A DNA stretch of 64,000 bases, taken from contig JAXRKP010000545.1 in assembly GCA_037039925.1 (NCBI GenBank), forward strand, positions 214,291 to 278,290. The letters are read 5' to 3'. The DNA is from Doris montereyensis. Taxonomy: Eukaryota > Mollusca > Gastropoda > Nudibranchia > Dorididae. Below are positions 12,660-23,187 of this stretch, piece after piece; within the stretch, counting starts at the first letter, position 1, and every line of letters starts with the position of its first letter. The position numbers and the translations under genes are program-made. The notes under the pieces are model-generated. The model did not search any database. It was given only the letters and a program-made list of their open reading frames with translations, and was not told where the DNA came from.

Positions 12660-13237
12660 CTGAAACAGGAAAGACATGTAAGGTATTGAAAGACATGTAA
12701 GGTATTGAGATTTGGTTTCATGGCTGCACAATTGTTCTTTCTACGACAGAGGAAAGGCATGTAAGGTATTCATTATTCAGATTTGGTTTCAAGGCCGCAT
12801 AAAGTGCTTTTCTACAACAGGAAAGACATGTAAGGTATTCAGATTTGGTTTCATGGCCATACAAGTGGTTTTTCTACAACAGAGGAAAGACAAGTAAGGT
12901 ATTCAGATTTGGTTTCATGACCATGTCATAACTTTTCTACAACAGAGCAAAGACATGTAAGGTTTTCAGATTTGGTTTCATGGCTGCTCAAGTGCTCTTT
13001 ATACAACAGAGTAAAGACATGTAAAGTATTCATTTTTTAGATTTGGTTTCAAGGCTGTACAAGTGCTATTTCTACAACAGAGGAAAGAATGTAAGGTATT
13101 CAGATTTGGTTTCAAGGCTGTACAAGTGCTATTTCTACAACAGAGGAAAGAATGTAAGGTATTCAGATTTGGTTTCAAGGCTGTACAAGTGCTATTTCTA
13201 CAACAGAGGAAAGAATGTAAGGTATTCAGATTTGATT
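12634..13237 (-). repeat. minisatellite made of EFA6 exon I 3' splice-site copies
   Basis: About nine units of 61-71 bp lie head to tail. On the minus strand each reads intron pyrimidine tract, TTGTAG or TTTCAG, then AAAGAGCAATTG-like exon start, then CAGCCATGAAA and a linker ending in CCTTACATGTCTTTCC. The unit at 12,634-12,690 spans the true acceptor and first 26 coding bases of exon I. The others are diverged copies, and the last three (from 13,040) are almost identical 63-bp units. Most units keep AG before AAA; the one near 13,000 has TATA in place of TAGA. The array occupies about 95% of the 610-bp intron between exons H and I. Confidence 0.9.
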
Positions 13238-13269
13238 TAACTAAATCACAAAAACTCTTAATGCCATAC

Positions 13270-13414
13270 CAAACTATGCCTGGTAACATTTGAGGGAAGC
13301 AGTGGCCTCTGAAACTTGACCTTTGAACCAACAGCCTCAGGCAACGGAGGGAAGACATCGTTGCAGCAACCATGTTGATAACGTCAATCCATTCCTGAAG
13401 CTCTTTTGCTGTCT
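13270..13414 (-). CDS. EFA6: EFA6/PSD exon H, end of PH domain, two compensating frameshifts
   Basis: The acceptor is TTTTTCCAACAG and the donor is TTG|GTATGG. The protein reads GDSK, ELQEWIDVINMVAATMSS, then PPLPEAVGSKVKFQRPLLP. This is the last PH-domain helix and the conserved RPLLPS motif of EFA6. The first and last parts are in frame with the neighbouring exons; the middle is shifted. One extra A in an AAAA run and one missing base at TCTTCCCTCCG explain this. The exon length (145) still fits the phases. Read literally it stops soon after the first shift. Assembly indels are the likeliest cause. Confidence 0.85.
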
Positions 13415-14150
13415 CTGTTGGAAAAAGAGAAAAAACACACCAAAATACACATATCACATTTATTACAATAATATGAGTCAAATAATGAGCGTTAGAGGGA
13501 GTACAAAACACAAAAACCAAAATAGCTTGATTTACAAATATAGGCGATGGAAACAATATGACTAAATCTAGAGTATTAAATTTCGAATTGACTTCATTCT
13601 TTGATGATTGATTTTGACTCCTACAGAGCAATGCTACAGATTTAAAAGAGACATTGGGCAATGAAAAGCTGATTAACTGATCGTAACGTAAAGTCAAAGC
13701 CATTGCTCAGTTGAAGGCCTGAGTAGAGTACTCATTAATCTCATTTGAGGTACAAAAAAAAAAAGAAAGAATTTGAAATAAAAACAAACAAGAACAAAAT
13801 CTAAAAATAATTAAACAATATCCTATTCCCTCCTTAAAGAGCTCACCCCCCCCCCCCAAAAAAAAAACAACCAAATCTAGACTCCATTATAATAATTAAA
13901 TAATAATAATACTCTATTCATCTTACAAGGGTAAAATTTGGTTACAGACATGTAAAAATCATATGAATGTAATACATCGACAGAACAATGAAATATCTAA
14001 AATCAGTCGGTGAATACACACATACATATATCCATTGCATAAATATATACGTATAAAATATAACTCAATATCTAAATGCATTTCTAATTATTAACTATTA
14101 AAAATACTTTGTTATGTGTTGATTAGGGAGGGGGGAGGGCCATTTTTGCC
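13415..14150. other. AT-rich intronic stretch
   Basis: This is intron sequence between exons G and H without recognised genes. Homopolymer tracts (A near 13,755; C then A near 13,848-13,867) and an (ATA)n patch near 13,895-13,912 are the visible features. Confidence 0.5.
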
Positions 14151-14157
14151 CTAAATC

Positions 14158-14920
14158 GGACAAATCTAGTTTATTGTATTATTGGACGCAGCCGTTCATT
14201 CCCTTCACATTGATACCACAAAATAAGCGTAATATGGATTATTTCAATTTTTATGATTTTTTTCAGACACGACACTGGCCCAACTTTCAACACATCGTTT
14301 GAACCATAAAAGCCAGTTATTTTGTTTTTTTAAGTATAGCAAGTTGGTACCCGTTTTAATCAGCATAGATCTAGTATAATCTATCAGAAATATATACATA
14401 CGACCCACTTTACTCAATAGTGCCTTAGATCGTCAGGAAAATACGTGACATCTTCCACGCACCTGTTATCAAAAGATCCTGACCGAAATGAGTATGAGGG
14501 AGCTGGGGCAGTTGAAACAAGGTCGATAAGTAGTAGCTGAAGGCCTCTCATGGTTTCATGACATTTCAAAGCCTTATGCTACTTATTTCTAGTTTTGTAT
14601 GCGAAAAAACATTCAATTAATGGAAAAAAGAGTTTTAAATACGATTTTCTCATAATTGCCTTTTAAAAAAATTGTTTTGCTAAATAGTCACAATTTTACA
14701 TGGATTCGCTTGAAATCTGGCATACAGCTGCTTTGTATCATTTCTTAGAAATTCATGATTTTATGTTGAAAGTTTGAGAGAAATTAGTTTCCCTCAAGCC
14801 TCAATTTTTTTGAAAATTTGTAAAAAAAACCCCCCAACTAGACAAGATATTGAAAATAATACGAGAGATTCAGGATAATAAAAACTACGATTACTTAGTT
14901 TTTTGAAAATTGCCAAAATT
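14158..14920 (+). repeat. repeat family R1, plus-strand copy
   Basis: It aligns with the first part of the copy at 23,188 and with the reverse complement of 10,220-10,981. Shared blocks include GGACAAATCTAGTTTATT, TGATACCA, CATCGTTTGAACCATAAAAG, AGTATAGCAAGTTGGTA and GAGCTGGGGCAGTTGAAAC. No coding potential is seen. The end is diffuse. Confidence 0.65.
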
Positions 14921-14994
14921 GCCTAGTTTCCATGGCAACTGAACTTTTCAAATTCATTTTCATAATTTTTCCCCTCTAATGTTGCCATGCTGAA

Positions 14995-15430
14995 CTCATT
15001 TATAAAGCTTAAAATTGTGTATCTTTTCAAACTAAAAAAAAAAAGGCCCCAAGACCCCCTTCCTACTTTTTCCCGAGGTTTGCCTTTCGGTCTTTTACCT
15101 TGGATTTTTAACATTAGGTATTAGCTATTCTATTGTTATTCATTCTGTTTACATGCCCAAACCATCTCAGTTGATTTATTTCTACCTTAGTTTTAATGTC
15201 ATCTGCTTTGGTTTGATCTCTTATTGTTGAATTTCTGATTTTGTCTGTTTTAGTTTTCCCTGCTACTCTCCTTAGATATTTCATTTTAGGCACTTGTACT
15301 TTACTGTATTCTCTACGGTCGAAGGTCCAGGTTTCACTGCCATAGAGGAGAGTAGGACAATACGTTTTGTATCCTGCCATTTTGCAAATGGCATACAGTT
15401 TGGATACTTTTATTCTATATAATAAGGCGT
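14995..15430 (-). mobile_element. RTE-like LINE, 3' fragment
   Basis: On the minus strand this reads the carboxy end of the same LINE as copies A-D: TLLYGSETWTFDRREYSK, then MKYLRRVAGKTKTDKIRN, then LRWFGHVNRMNNNRIA and GKRPKGKPREK. The block LRWFGHVxRM...GxRxxGRPR is typical of the region after the polymerase domain in RTE-type elements. It is 5'-truncated, as expected for target-primed reverse transcription, and lies in the intron between exons G and H. Confidence 0.85.
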
Positions 15431-15433
15431 GGC

Positions 15434-15530
15434 TGTTTACAGGGGAGCCATGGCGTAAAAAATAAATCCTACAAAAACCATGATGGAGATCCCCTAAGTT
15501 GTTGATGTGGGTAAAATCAAATCAAATCAA
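15434..15530 (+). mobile_element. SINE 3' fragment
   Basis: The stretch shares AAATCCTACAAAAACC, GGAGATCCCCTAAG and GATGTGGGTAAAATCAAAT with the tails of the SINEs at 1,728 and 31,098. It is a short 3' piece, probably 5'-truncated, that abuts the LINE fragment on its left. Confidence 0.55.
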
Positions 15531-15574
15531 CATTCTTTTGGCATTCAGAAAGTTTCATTTAATTTAACTTTCAA

Positions 15575-16215
15575 GTAAACAGTTGTCTGCGTCCTAATAC
15601 TGCTCCGCCTGGATTATTGTATATTGCTTCTGGCAGGCCTCCCAGATGTATGACTCGGTAAACTGCAACGACTGCAAAATCTTGTTGCAAGGGTGGTTCT
15701 GGGTACTGGTCAATATGATGAATGGAGATCAAAGGAGTTACAGCATGCTCTTCATTTGCTTCCAATTAAGGCCTTGATTTGCTTTAAATAAACGGTCGCC
15801 ACCATACTGATCATCCCCCACAGCCAAGTATGACTGCTAAGATCAACAAGAAGATGCTTTCTCCATGTCCCAAAAATCTAAGCTAAAACAACTTGGAGAT
15901 AGAGCTTTAAACCACATTGGACATGTTGTTTGGAACACTTTGCCTGTTTGTGTCAAGTCAGAAGCTACCATTCTAGATTTCAAGAAAAAACTGAAAAACC
16001 ACTTATTTGTCAAATATTTAGGATAATTTTATTGCATCTTTAGTCAAGACCACTCAACCTTTGTATATAAGGATAAGATTTATATTTAAGATTTAGTATG
16101 CTTATGAACGTCTTTTGCCTAATTTGATTTGTCAATTAATTATTCTTTTTGGATTGCTAAGTGCTTTGAGGCTTCATGGAAAGTGCGAAAGAAGTATTCT
16201 TTATTATTATTACTG
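15575..16215 (+). mobile_element. CR1/L2-like LINE 3' end
   Basis: In shifting frames the plus strand reads the end of a CR1/L2 reverse-transcriptase ORF: a LDYC-like block, LLAGLPD, LQRLQNLVARVV, then GTGQYDEW, LQHALHLLPIKA. A 3' UTR follows, ending in GTGCTTTGAGGCTTCATGG and a TTCTTTATTATTATTA tail. The ALHxLPIxxR block and a hairpin-like 3' end with a short tandem tail are known features of this clade. It is broken by stops and indels and is a dead fragment. Confidence 0.72.
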
Positions 16216-17042
16216 GTGCTTGTGATTTCATTTGAATTATCGTCAGTTTTGGTGAATATAAAGTCTAAACATATTATTCATTTGTATGTCTTCATGTAAC
16301 AAACTGTCAAAAAATCCATAAATACAAATCTAGACATTTTTGAATAAAATGAGAGGTAATTTGACATCCTTGTTGCACTCAGTCAAAAATCATTTGAGGT
16401 AAAAAATGTAAGGTCTTAACAAATTTTACAGGAGAAAATACTGGAATCGCAGAGAGTTAAATGAAAATCTGCACGCAATGTTTGTTTACTTACAGTGAAC
16501 TGGCGACAGAGCATTTGACACACAAAGAATGATAGAATTATATATATAGATCATATACCCTGAAATCATTGAGATTAAAAGTGTAAAATTGTTAAAACTA
16601 TGTTTTCAAGAAATTGTGATACAAAAGGTTGGGGCAATATCAAAATAATCAAAATTTTAAATCTCAATCCCACTTTTTCCATTAAAGACTGAATTATCAG
16701 GAACAACTGAGTGAAGCAAATCATCTATAATTGATATGATAGATGACAAAAGACCGTTTAAATAATTTTTTTTCGTGAAGCCTACAAGGGGTGTTTGACA
16801 TCCCAAAATGTTGGTGAACTCTACAAGAGAGAGCGTCTGACCTGCAGTCTATAGACAATATGAAAATCTTTTCCTATTTGTTCTTTTCTAAAGCCGACGC
16901 ACATCTGGGACAATACTTTGAACTGCATTATTTTTCTCATCTGAAGACTTCCTAATGGACAGAGAAATCATAGAAGAAATCATATGAAATAGTTTTATGC
17001 ATAGCTTTCTCCAGATCTAAAGTATGAATTTTGGATTCTCAC
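16216..17042. other. intronic stretch
   Basis: No gene or repeat is recognised in this part of the intron between EFA6 exons G and H. The local sequence is AT-rich with short stop-filled frames. Confidence 0.5.
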
Positions 17043-17271
17043 CCTGTTTGAAAAAGATATTCAGACCACTCAGCAGTTTGTAGACGGAAAACATGCTGCT
17101 TTTTAGTATAATCCGTTGCCTTCGTTGCTAGACTGTGGTGGACCCGTATTGCATTGTGAGAACTCTCAACAAACTGCCCCTTTTTCAACTGGTGCTCATC
17201 TTTGAACTGGTACAAGATTAAATCTCGCAAAACAGCATACATCATTTTCCAACCACGTTTACCAAATGGTG
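17043..17271 (-). CDS. EFA6: EFA6/PSD exon G, core of PH domain
   Basis: The exon lies between TTATTCCCAG and ACAGG|GTGAGA. It reads TPFGKRGWKMMYAVLRDLIL, YQFKDEH, then NAIRVHHSLATKATDYTKK, QHVFRLQTAEWSEYLFQTG. This matches the EFA6/PSD PH domain (KRGWKxxYAVL, AIRVHHALATxAxDYxKK, LxTADWxxFLFQ). The PH domain holds the protein at the plasma membrane through PIP2 in studied members. The exon begins by completing a Thr codon from exon F and ends in phase 2. No indel is seen. Confidence 0.95.
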
Positions 17272-17718
17272 CTGGGAATAAAATCAAAACAAAACAAAAT
17301 AAAAAACGATCCCACAAAATGGAATCAGCATGGAGAGAAAATGTGCAGAGGATACAAGAGATAAAGAAAAGAGAAAAGTATTCAGTTTGAATGCAGCTAA
17401 AGATAATAAATTAAATCAAATCTGTTTTTAAAACACTGAAAGAGTATTAAAAACAAAGAAAATTTTTGACTTTGATACTGTGTCAACAGACCATTCATCA
17501 TTTGATTCAACTCGTGGCATGACCACATTGAAATAAAAGCATATTTAAGGGTGATAAACAGCAAATAGTGAAATTTTTGGTAAGAGGTTCTCTGAGATAT
17601 ATACAACAAGACACAATTCATTGTCCCAGTAATCTAAAAACAATAACAAATATCCAAAAAACAAAAAAGGTAATATTATTCCAGTATTAGTGCTGCTGAA
17701 ACTATTTCCAGAACTTAC

Positions 17719-17800
17719 TTTTCCTCCTATCTGGATCCATGCAACATTTTCGCATGACATAGCCTTTCTTGAATTCTGTGGTTTTGCTAGGGTCAGGTAC
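17719..17800 (-). CDS. EFA6: EFA6/PSD exon F, start of PH domain
   Basis: This 82-bp exon lies between TTTGTCTATTTAG and AAA|GTAAGT-type splice sites. It reads VPDPSKTTEFKKGYVMRK and then CCMDPDRRK. It joins exon E (NPFLD) and exon G (TPFGKRGW) in frame. FKKGYVMRK is the first strand of the PH domain. The match to NPFLxxPxDPxxxxYKxGxLxRK of PSD proteins is clear. Confidence 0.92.
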
Positions 17801-18340
17801 CTAAATAGACAAATAACTGCTTAAAAAAGAACCTCAACTACTTTTATAATAATAATACTGTTTTTGTTGAGTATAAGTAGACAGATGTATATGTAGCATA
17901 AATATAAAGACAGATACTATTGTGTCTGTTCATATGAAATACAAGAATGCTATCAGCACGCGCCAGATTTTAACTTTTCTCTGTTCACCGTATGCCATGA
18001 TCTTAGGGTGCATTAAGAGAAAACAGCAAGATTACAAACATGTGAAAGAATGGAAGGAAATAAGTAGAACCCACCAGGAAATCCCACCAGGTCTTAACAA
18101 TATTTTTGTCATCAGGTTGATGGAAGCCCATAGCAGGCAGGAAATTGTTCAGACAATTAGATCAAATTTCTGTCTGTTTTCATTATCAATAAACTTTCAG
18201 ACTTCCCTAAAATCAATAATTTAATAAGTAAAATACAAACTGTCTGGAAATAAAGATAAAAATATGGTATCCTCTTGCTCACGTTGTTTGCTTGTATACT
18301 TTTAAATATTATCTTGCCAAATTGGTGCAAAAAAGAGACA
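17801..18340. other. intronic stretch
   Basis: Intron between EFA6 exons E and F. A 100-codon plus-strand frame at 17,922-18,224 shows no family pattern and is treated as chance. No repeat family was recognised. Confidence 0.45.
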
Positions 18341-18344
18341 ATCT

Positions 18345-19062
18345 GATCCTTTTAAACCCGAGACACTAGTCAAGTGGTATCATTTTTCCGCTGCAAAATA
18401 TCTCGTCACTGGCGAACTGGTGTAGGGATGACATCACTTTTATGACCACAAATTCTAAATCTAACAAACTTCTACAAAGCTTTGTTGCAGTAATGTGACA
18501 AGAAGCCTTCTAGACAACATGGTAACTTCCTGATGGTGGTAATTTTGAATGTGTTGATGTGAAATAGTCATACATTCAATTTATAAAGCAGTCTATTTCT
18601 CCCAATCCTGGACCTTCCATGAGTGAACATCAAAGATCTTCATAGTTTACAACTCAAGAAGTGCTTACAGACTTTGAATATTAGTGGACAAAGATTAAAA
18701 TTAAAATGATTTGTATCATGATGATAGTGACTTGGAAAGTGTCAGTTGTGATTTAGTGAAAGTTTAGATCCAGAACAGAATTTAGATGGGGTTATTGATG
18801 TTTTCCATTACAGAGCATGGCACAACTCCTACAATTGATGGGGATAGAGAAATTGCTGATGCAGATCTAGGCATAGGATGGATATTGGTATTAAATTAAA
18901 AGCACTGTCACCCTGTGTGAATCATACAATGTACCTTGTTTTTACCCTGTGTTTTTCTCTTGTATCATTTGTAGGAAGGGGTTTGTTTGGGTGGGAAATT
19001 ACCCATGGAGCCAGGTGTAGCGAATTTTTAGTCTCTGGAGGTCAGGACTCAGAGGGTTAAAA
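18345..19062 (+). mobile_element. possible piggyBac-type non-autonomous element
   Basis: The right edge, in reverse complement, begins TTAACCCTCTGAGTCC, a common form of piggyBac terminus with its TTAA target. The left edge reads TTTTAAACCCGAGACAC, a weaker partner. Between them is a short acidic stretch (near 18,720: DDSDLES) like the acidic N-terminus of piggyBac transposases, but no DDE domain. The element call is tentative because the inverted ends match only partly. Confidence 0.35.
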
Positions 19063-19159
19063 ATGCATGTGATGGACAGAGTTCTTTTTGGCATTGACCC
19101 ATATATAATATATGCAATATAATATATCATAAATGTAAAAAGTTTTTTTTAGGACTTAC

Positions 19160-19259
19160 ATCAAGGAAAGGATTTGATCCCACTATTAATGGAGTGCTTG
19201 GTGGAGTGGGCTGACCAGCATCTGGCGGCTGATTGTCCATCTCAGGAACACCGTCATCT
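19160..19259 (-). CDS. EFA6: EFA6/PSD exon E, linker between Sec7 and PH domains
   Basis: The 100-bp exon lies between GATATTTTCAG and GAT|GTAAGT. It completes an Ile codon from exon D and reads DDGVPEMDNQPPDAGQP, TPPSTPLIVGSNPFLD. The linker is proline-rich and ends with NPFL, the conserved lead into the PH domain of EFA6 proteins. Phases fit on both sides (1 base, then 33 codons). Confidence 0.9.
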
Positions 19260-19284
19260 CTGAAAATATCGTTGAAATCATGTC

Positions 19285-19428
19285 TCTTTCTTGCTTCAAT
19301 TGCAATTTACCCTGTGAGGTCATGTGAGGTGATATCAGGGTAAAATTGAGATAAAACAGAAAGACAAAGATAAGAAAGAGTGAAAGGAATGATGTAGGAC
19401 CTATAACCAGTTGCGCCCGTCAAATATG
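19285..19428 (-). mobile_element. short retroposon family, diverged copy
   Basis: This shares CTTTCTTGCTTCAATTGCAA, TTTACCCTGTGAGG, GTGATATCAGGGT, GTAGGACCTA and TTGCGCCCGTCAA with the copies at 35,366 and 42,112, in the same order and orientation. It lies between exon E and the RTE-like LINE copy B. No target duplication was resolved. Confidence 0.55.
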
Positions 19429-19457
19429 TCATATTCATTCGGTTTTACAGATTTGCT

Positions 19458-22400
19458 TTTCAACTACCGGGCAGTGGACAGGTAAGCACCTCTACAGGGA
19501 GTAGATGATCCTGCCCTCCACGAGTCTCCTGCTGCCTTGCAGGCGGGTCTTGGTTGACCAAAGGCTAAGGGAGTTAACCCTGACAGAAAATAACAACCTG
19601 TTGCCTTGCAGGTTGGTCTTGAATGACTAAAGGCTAAGGGAGTTAACCCTGATAGAAAATAGCAAGGCCTGGTAATATACCCGGGACCTCAAGGTGGCAG
19701 CCCCACCATCTACCTAGGTACATTGGGCTAATCCTCTGCTTATCCAAAACAACCTGATTCAGAGAAGTACAAGGAATATAACCCGACTTGATCTTTGGAA
19801 GATGAACTTGGAAACGAACACGGACTGTGATTTTTGGAACATGGAATGTTAGGGAAATAAATGGAAAAGAGTTAGAATTAGTTGAAGAAATGGAAAAATT
19901 CAAAGTAGATATTTTGGCCATTACAGAAACAAAGAAAAAAGGACAAGGCATAGAAAATGTAGGACCAAATCATATTTTACTCTTCTCAGGAGTAGATGTC
20001 AAAGATAGAGCTAGAGCAGGAGTAGGCCTCCTGGTGCATAAAAGGCATGAAAAGCTACTAGAAAGTTGGAAATTTATAAACCCACGGCTATTAAAGGTAA
20101 ATATTAAACCAAAAGGAAGAGAAATAAAATTATTAATAGCTTATGGACCAAACAAAGACACAACTAAAGAAGAAAAAGATATCTTCGAAAACGATTTACA
20201 AATAGCTGCAGAGAATCTTAAACACAAACAGGAACTAATGGTTTTAGGAGATTTAAATGCTAGAGTAGGCAACAATATAGACACATCAGGAGGGAGGAGT
20301 AATAGGTAAAGAAGGAGAGACAACAACTTCTCCAAATGGAGAGATTAATAGATTTTTGCCTAAATAATAACATGAAAATAGCCAACATCTTTTTTCCTCA
20401 TAAAGATATCCACAAATATACAACAGTAAATGAAGACAGGTGTGAAAAGTCAATGATAGACTACATAATAGTCAGCAGCTCCCTTTTTACAGTACATTGG
20501 ATGTAAGAATATACAGAGGAGCAGAAATATTTAGTGATCATCCCTTAGTGATTGCTAAAATGAGATTACTGACTGAGGAAAACAAATAGAAAAGGAAAGA
20601 AAAGAAAGCTACTAAACTCAAAATAGAGGAACTAAATAAACCAGTAGTAAAACAGGTATACCAATCTAGGATAAAAAGATTTATCATTGAAAGGCAGATG
20701 GATCTGAATGATAGCACAATAGAACAAAAGAGGCAGATGTATAAAGAAACACTCCTCAGTTGTACTGAAGAGGTCTGTGGTATGAAACAAATTAAAGGAC
20801 ATAGGAAAAGAAGAGCATGGTGGAATGAGAATGTCAAGACTAAGATCACAGAAAAGAAGGATGCCTGGAAGAAATACTTGCAAACAAAGAGACCAGAGAA
20901 TAGGATAGGTTACGTGAATAAAAGAACTATCGCCAAAGAGGAAGTTAGGAAATCAAAACAGGAACAATGGGAAGATTTTGGACAAAGACTCCAAGAAAGC
21001 CATCAAGAAATCAAAAGCTGTTCTGGGGGCAATGAAGAGCACGAGAAAGACCAAAGCATGCCCATGGACAAATTAAGAATAGCAAAGGAGAAATAATGAA
21101 AGAAGACAGCGAAATCATAGAAACATGGAGAAAGTATTTTCACCAATTACATAATCCCTCAGAATGTATGAAACAAAGAGTAAAGATCAATTAGTAAGAA
21201 TATCAAGTAATCCAGAGGAGACAGCTGAAGATGTAGATATATCAATGGAAGAAATCCAAACAGTTATAAGAAAGGTGAAGTTAGGAAAAGCCCTAGGAAC
21301 AGATCAAGTTTATCCAGAATTGATTAAAAACCAAGGAAGAGAGGCAGACAAACTACTACATGCAAGATGCTAACAAGCATGGAAGTCCAAACAGGGGCCA
21401 GACGACTGGAAAAAGGGAACGGTAGTACCAATACATAAGAAAGGATCAACTATGGAATGCTCAAACTATAGAGGGATATCACTACTGAACGTTCCAGGAA
21501 AAGTATATGCCAGGATACTGGAAATGAGACTAAGGAAAAGAGTAGAGGATCAGATTGAAGAGCATCAGAGTGGATTTAGACCAGGAACAAGTGTACAAGA
21601 CCATATATTTACAATTAGACAAATAATAGAAAACTTCCTTGAGAGAAACATTGACTTATACCTGTGTTTTATTGACTTAGAAAAGGCATTTGACATTGTG
21701 AGGAGGGACGAACTATGGCATTCCTTAAAAGAACACAATGTAGAGCAAATTTTAATAGAAGCCATTAACAGTTTTTACAATAAACCAACATGTGCAGTGA
21801 GAGTAGCTGGAAAAATATCTGCAGAATTTGATGTAGATATAGGAGTAAGACAGGGTTGTATCCTACATCCTCTTTTGTTTATCACATTTATGGATTCAGT
21901 CGCAAAGGCATCCTCAAAATGAAGAAAAACGAATGTAGGTATGTGGAAGCTCAAACCAGTAAATGTATCAATGCTTTCTTTTGCCAATGATTTAGTTCTG
22001 TTTGGAAAATCAGAAAGTGACCTTTGCTCGAATATCAACATTATAAACAATGAACTAAATAAAAAAGGAATGAGAGTAAATGCAAAGAAAACCAAAACAA
22101 TGCTAGTAACTAGGGAAGCTAAAACACAAAATCTTAAATTGGGCAGGGAGTATTTAGAACAAGTTCAAAGTTACAATTACCTAGGAGTAATGATTAACTC
22201 AGAGGAAAACTAAGAGAAGAAATCAGCCAGAGAATCAAAAAGGCAAGTGCAATATATAACCATCTAGGAAAGGCATTTGTAGGTAAGCAAGAATTGTCAA
22301 CAAAAACCAAAATGGCAGTATACAATACAGTTTATTGTTCTACTCTCCTTTATGGCAGCGAAACTTGGACTTAAGACAGTAGAGAATGCAGTAGAGTACA

Positions 22401-22690
22401 GGCAGCTGAAATGAAATATCTAAGTAGAGTAGTAGGGAAAACTAAAAGAGACAAAATCAGAAACACAACAATAAGATATCGAACCAAAGCAGATGGCATA
22501 AAAACTAAGATAGAAACAAACCAATTGAGATGGTTTGGGCATGTAAACAGAATGAATGACAATAGAATAGCTAAAGCAGTATACAGTGCTAAAGCCCAAG
22601 GTAAAAGACCAAAAGGCAGACCTCGGAGAAAGTGGGAAGAAGATATAAAAGAGGCATTGAAACATAGAACTTTAACTGAAAACTGTATAA
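19458..22690 (+). mobile_element. RTE-like LINE, copy B, nearly complete in parts
   Basis: It begins with the family 5' UTR (CCGGGCAGTGGACAGG and two tandem monomers). The endonuclease starts near 19,830 with TWNVR, ITETK, AYGPN, LGDLNARVG and SDHPLVIAK, the usual EEP-nuclease residues. The linker has HRKRRAWWNENVK. The polymerase has NYRGISLLNVPGKVYARIL, FIDLEKAFD and VRQGC. The catalytic box reads SFANDLVLFG, with Asn replacing the first Asp of FADD. The end has LRWFGHVNRM and GKRPKGRPRRKW. Frameshifts at about 20,305, 20,490, 21,375, 21,920 and 22,215 and an in-frame stop near 20,588 show it is inactive. The very end is replaced by a CR1-like fragment. Confidence 0.9.
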
Positions 22691-22699
22691 CAGGCCAAC

Positions 22700-23187
22700 T
22701 ATCTCCGAACAATGCCACATCTGGTAACATGGTCTCTCGACATGCCCCCTTGCAAACTAAGGTAGATATCCATATTTTTGTTCTATCTTGATCAAGAAGA
22801 TGTCTAATCTTTCCAATATCATGTAGGTGAAAATTACAAGATTTAATAACATTTGAAACATGGTCTTTTATTGACAAATCATTGTTAAGATTGACACCTT
22901 AAGTTCTAACCATTTTGGATGAAGTGTCAATGTCAGTTTCGGTGACATTTATAACAAAATTACTTTCAAAATTTAATCAGAAACTGTACTTTCAGTACTA
23001 TGACTGTGTCTATATGCAGACTGAAATTTGGAAAACAGATTGTTTTTGAACGATGAAAAAGTACTCTTTTTGATATAACCCTTTCCAATAGTTTGGATAA
23101 GAAAGACAAATTTGAAACAGGCCTATATTTTTTTAAAAGATATTCATCAAGGCTTGGTTTTTTAAGGGGGAGGGTGGGTCCTGAGGA
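22700..23187 (-). mobile_element. CR1-like LINE fragment, internally deleted
   Basis: On the minus strand two pieces of a CR1/L2-type reverse transcriptase are visible: LPLKKPSLDEYLLKKYRPVS, NLSFLSKLLERVISKRV near 23,060-23,180, and DHVSNVIKSCNFHLHDIGKI, RHLLDQDRTKI near 22,780-22,865. In an intact element these are separated by the catalytic domain, which is missing here. The left boundary against LINE copy B is uncertain. Confidence 0.7.

Noticed and set aside
13255..13300. A GC-AG intron donor (ACCAG|GCATAG) for exon H.
   Set aside because: Using TTG|GTATGG instead gives a standard donor, correct phase and the family sequence leading into KEQLYSHE.
12999..13703. Minus-strand frame of 234 codons.
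   Set aside because: It mixes intron sequence, part of EFA6 exon H in a shifted register and minisatellite units. Splice sites and family motifs show that only 13,270-13,414 is coding.
17922..18224. A 100-codon plus-strand frame in the exon E-F intron.
   Set aside because: No family pattern, splice context or conserved composition was seen.
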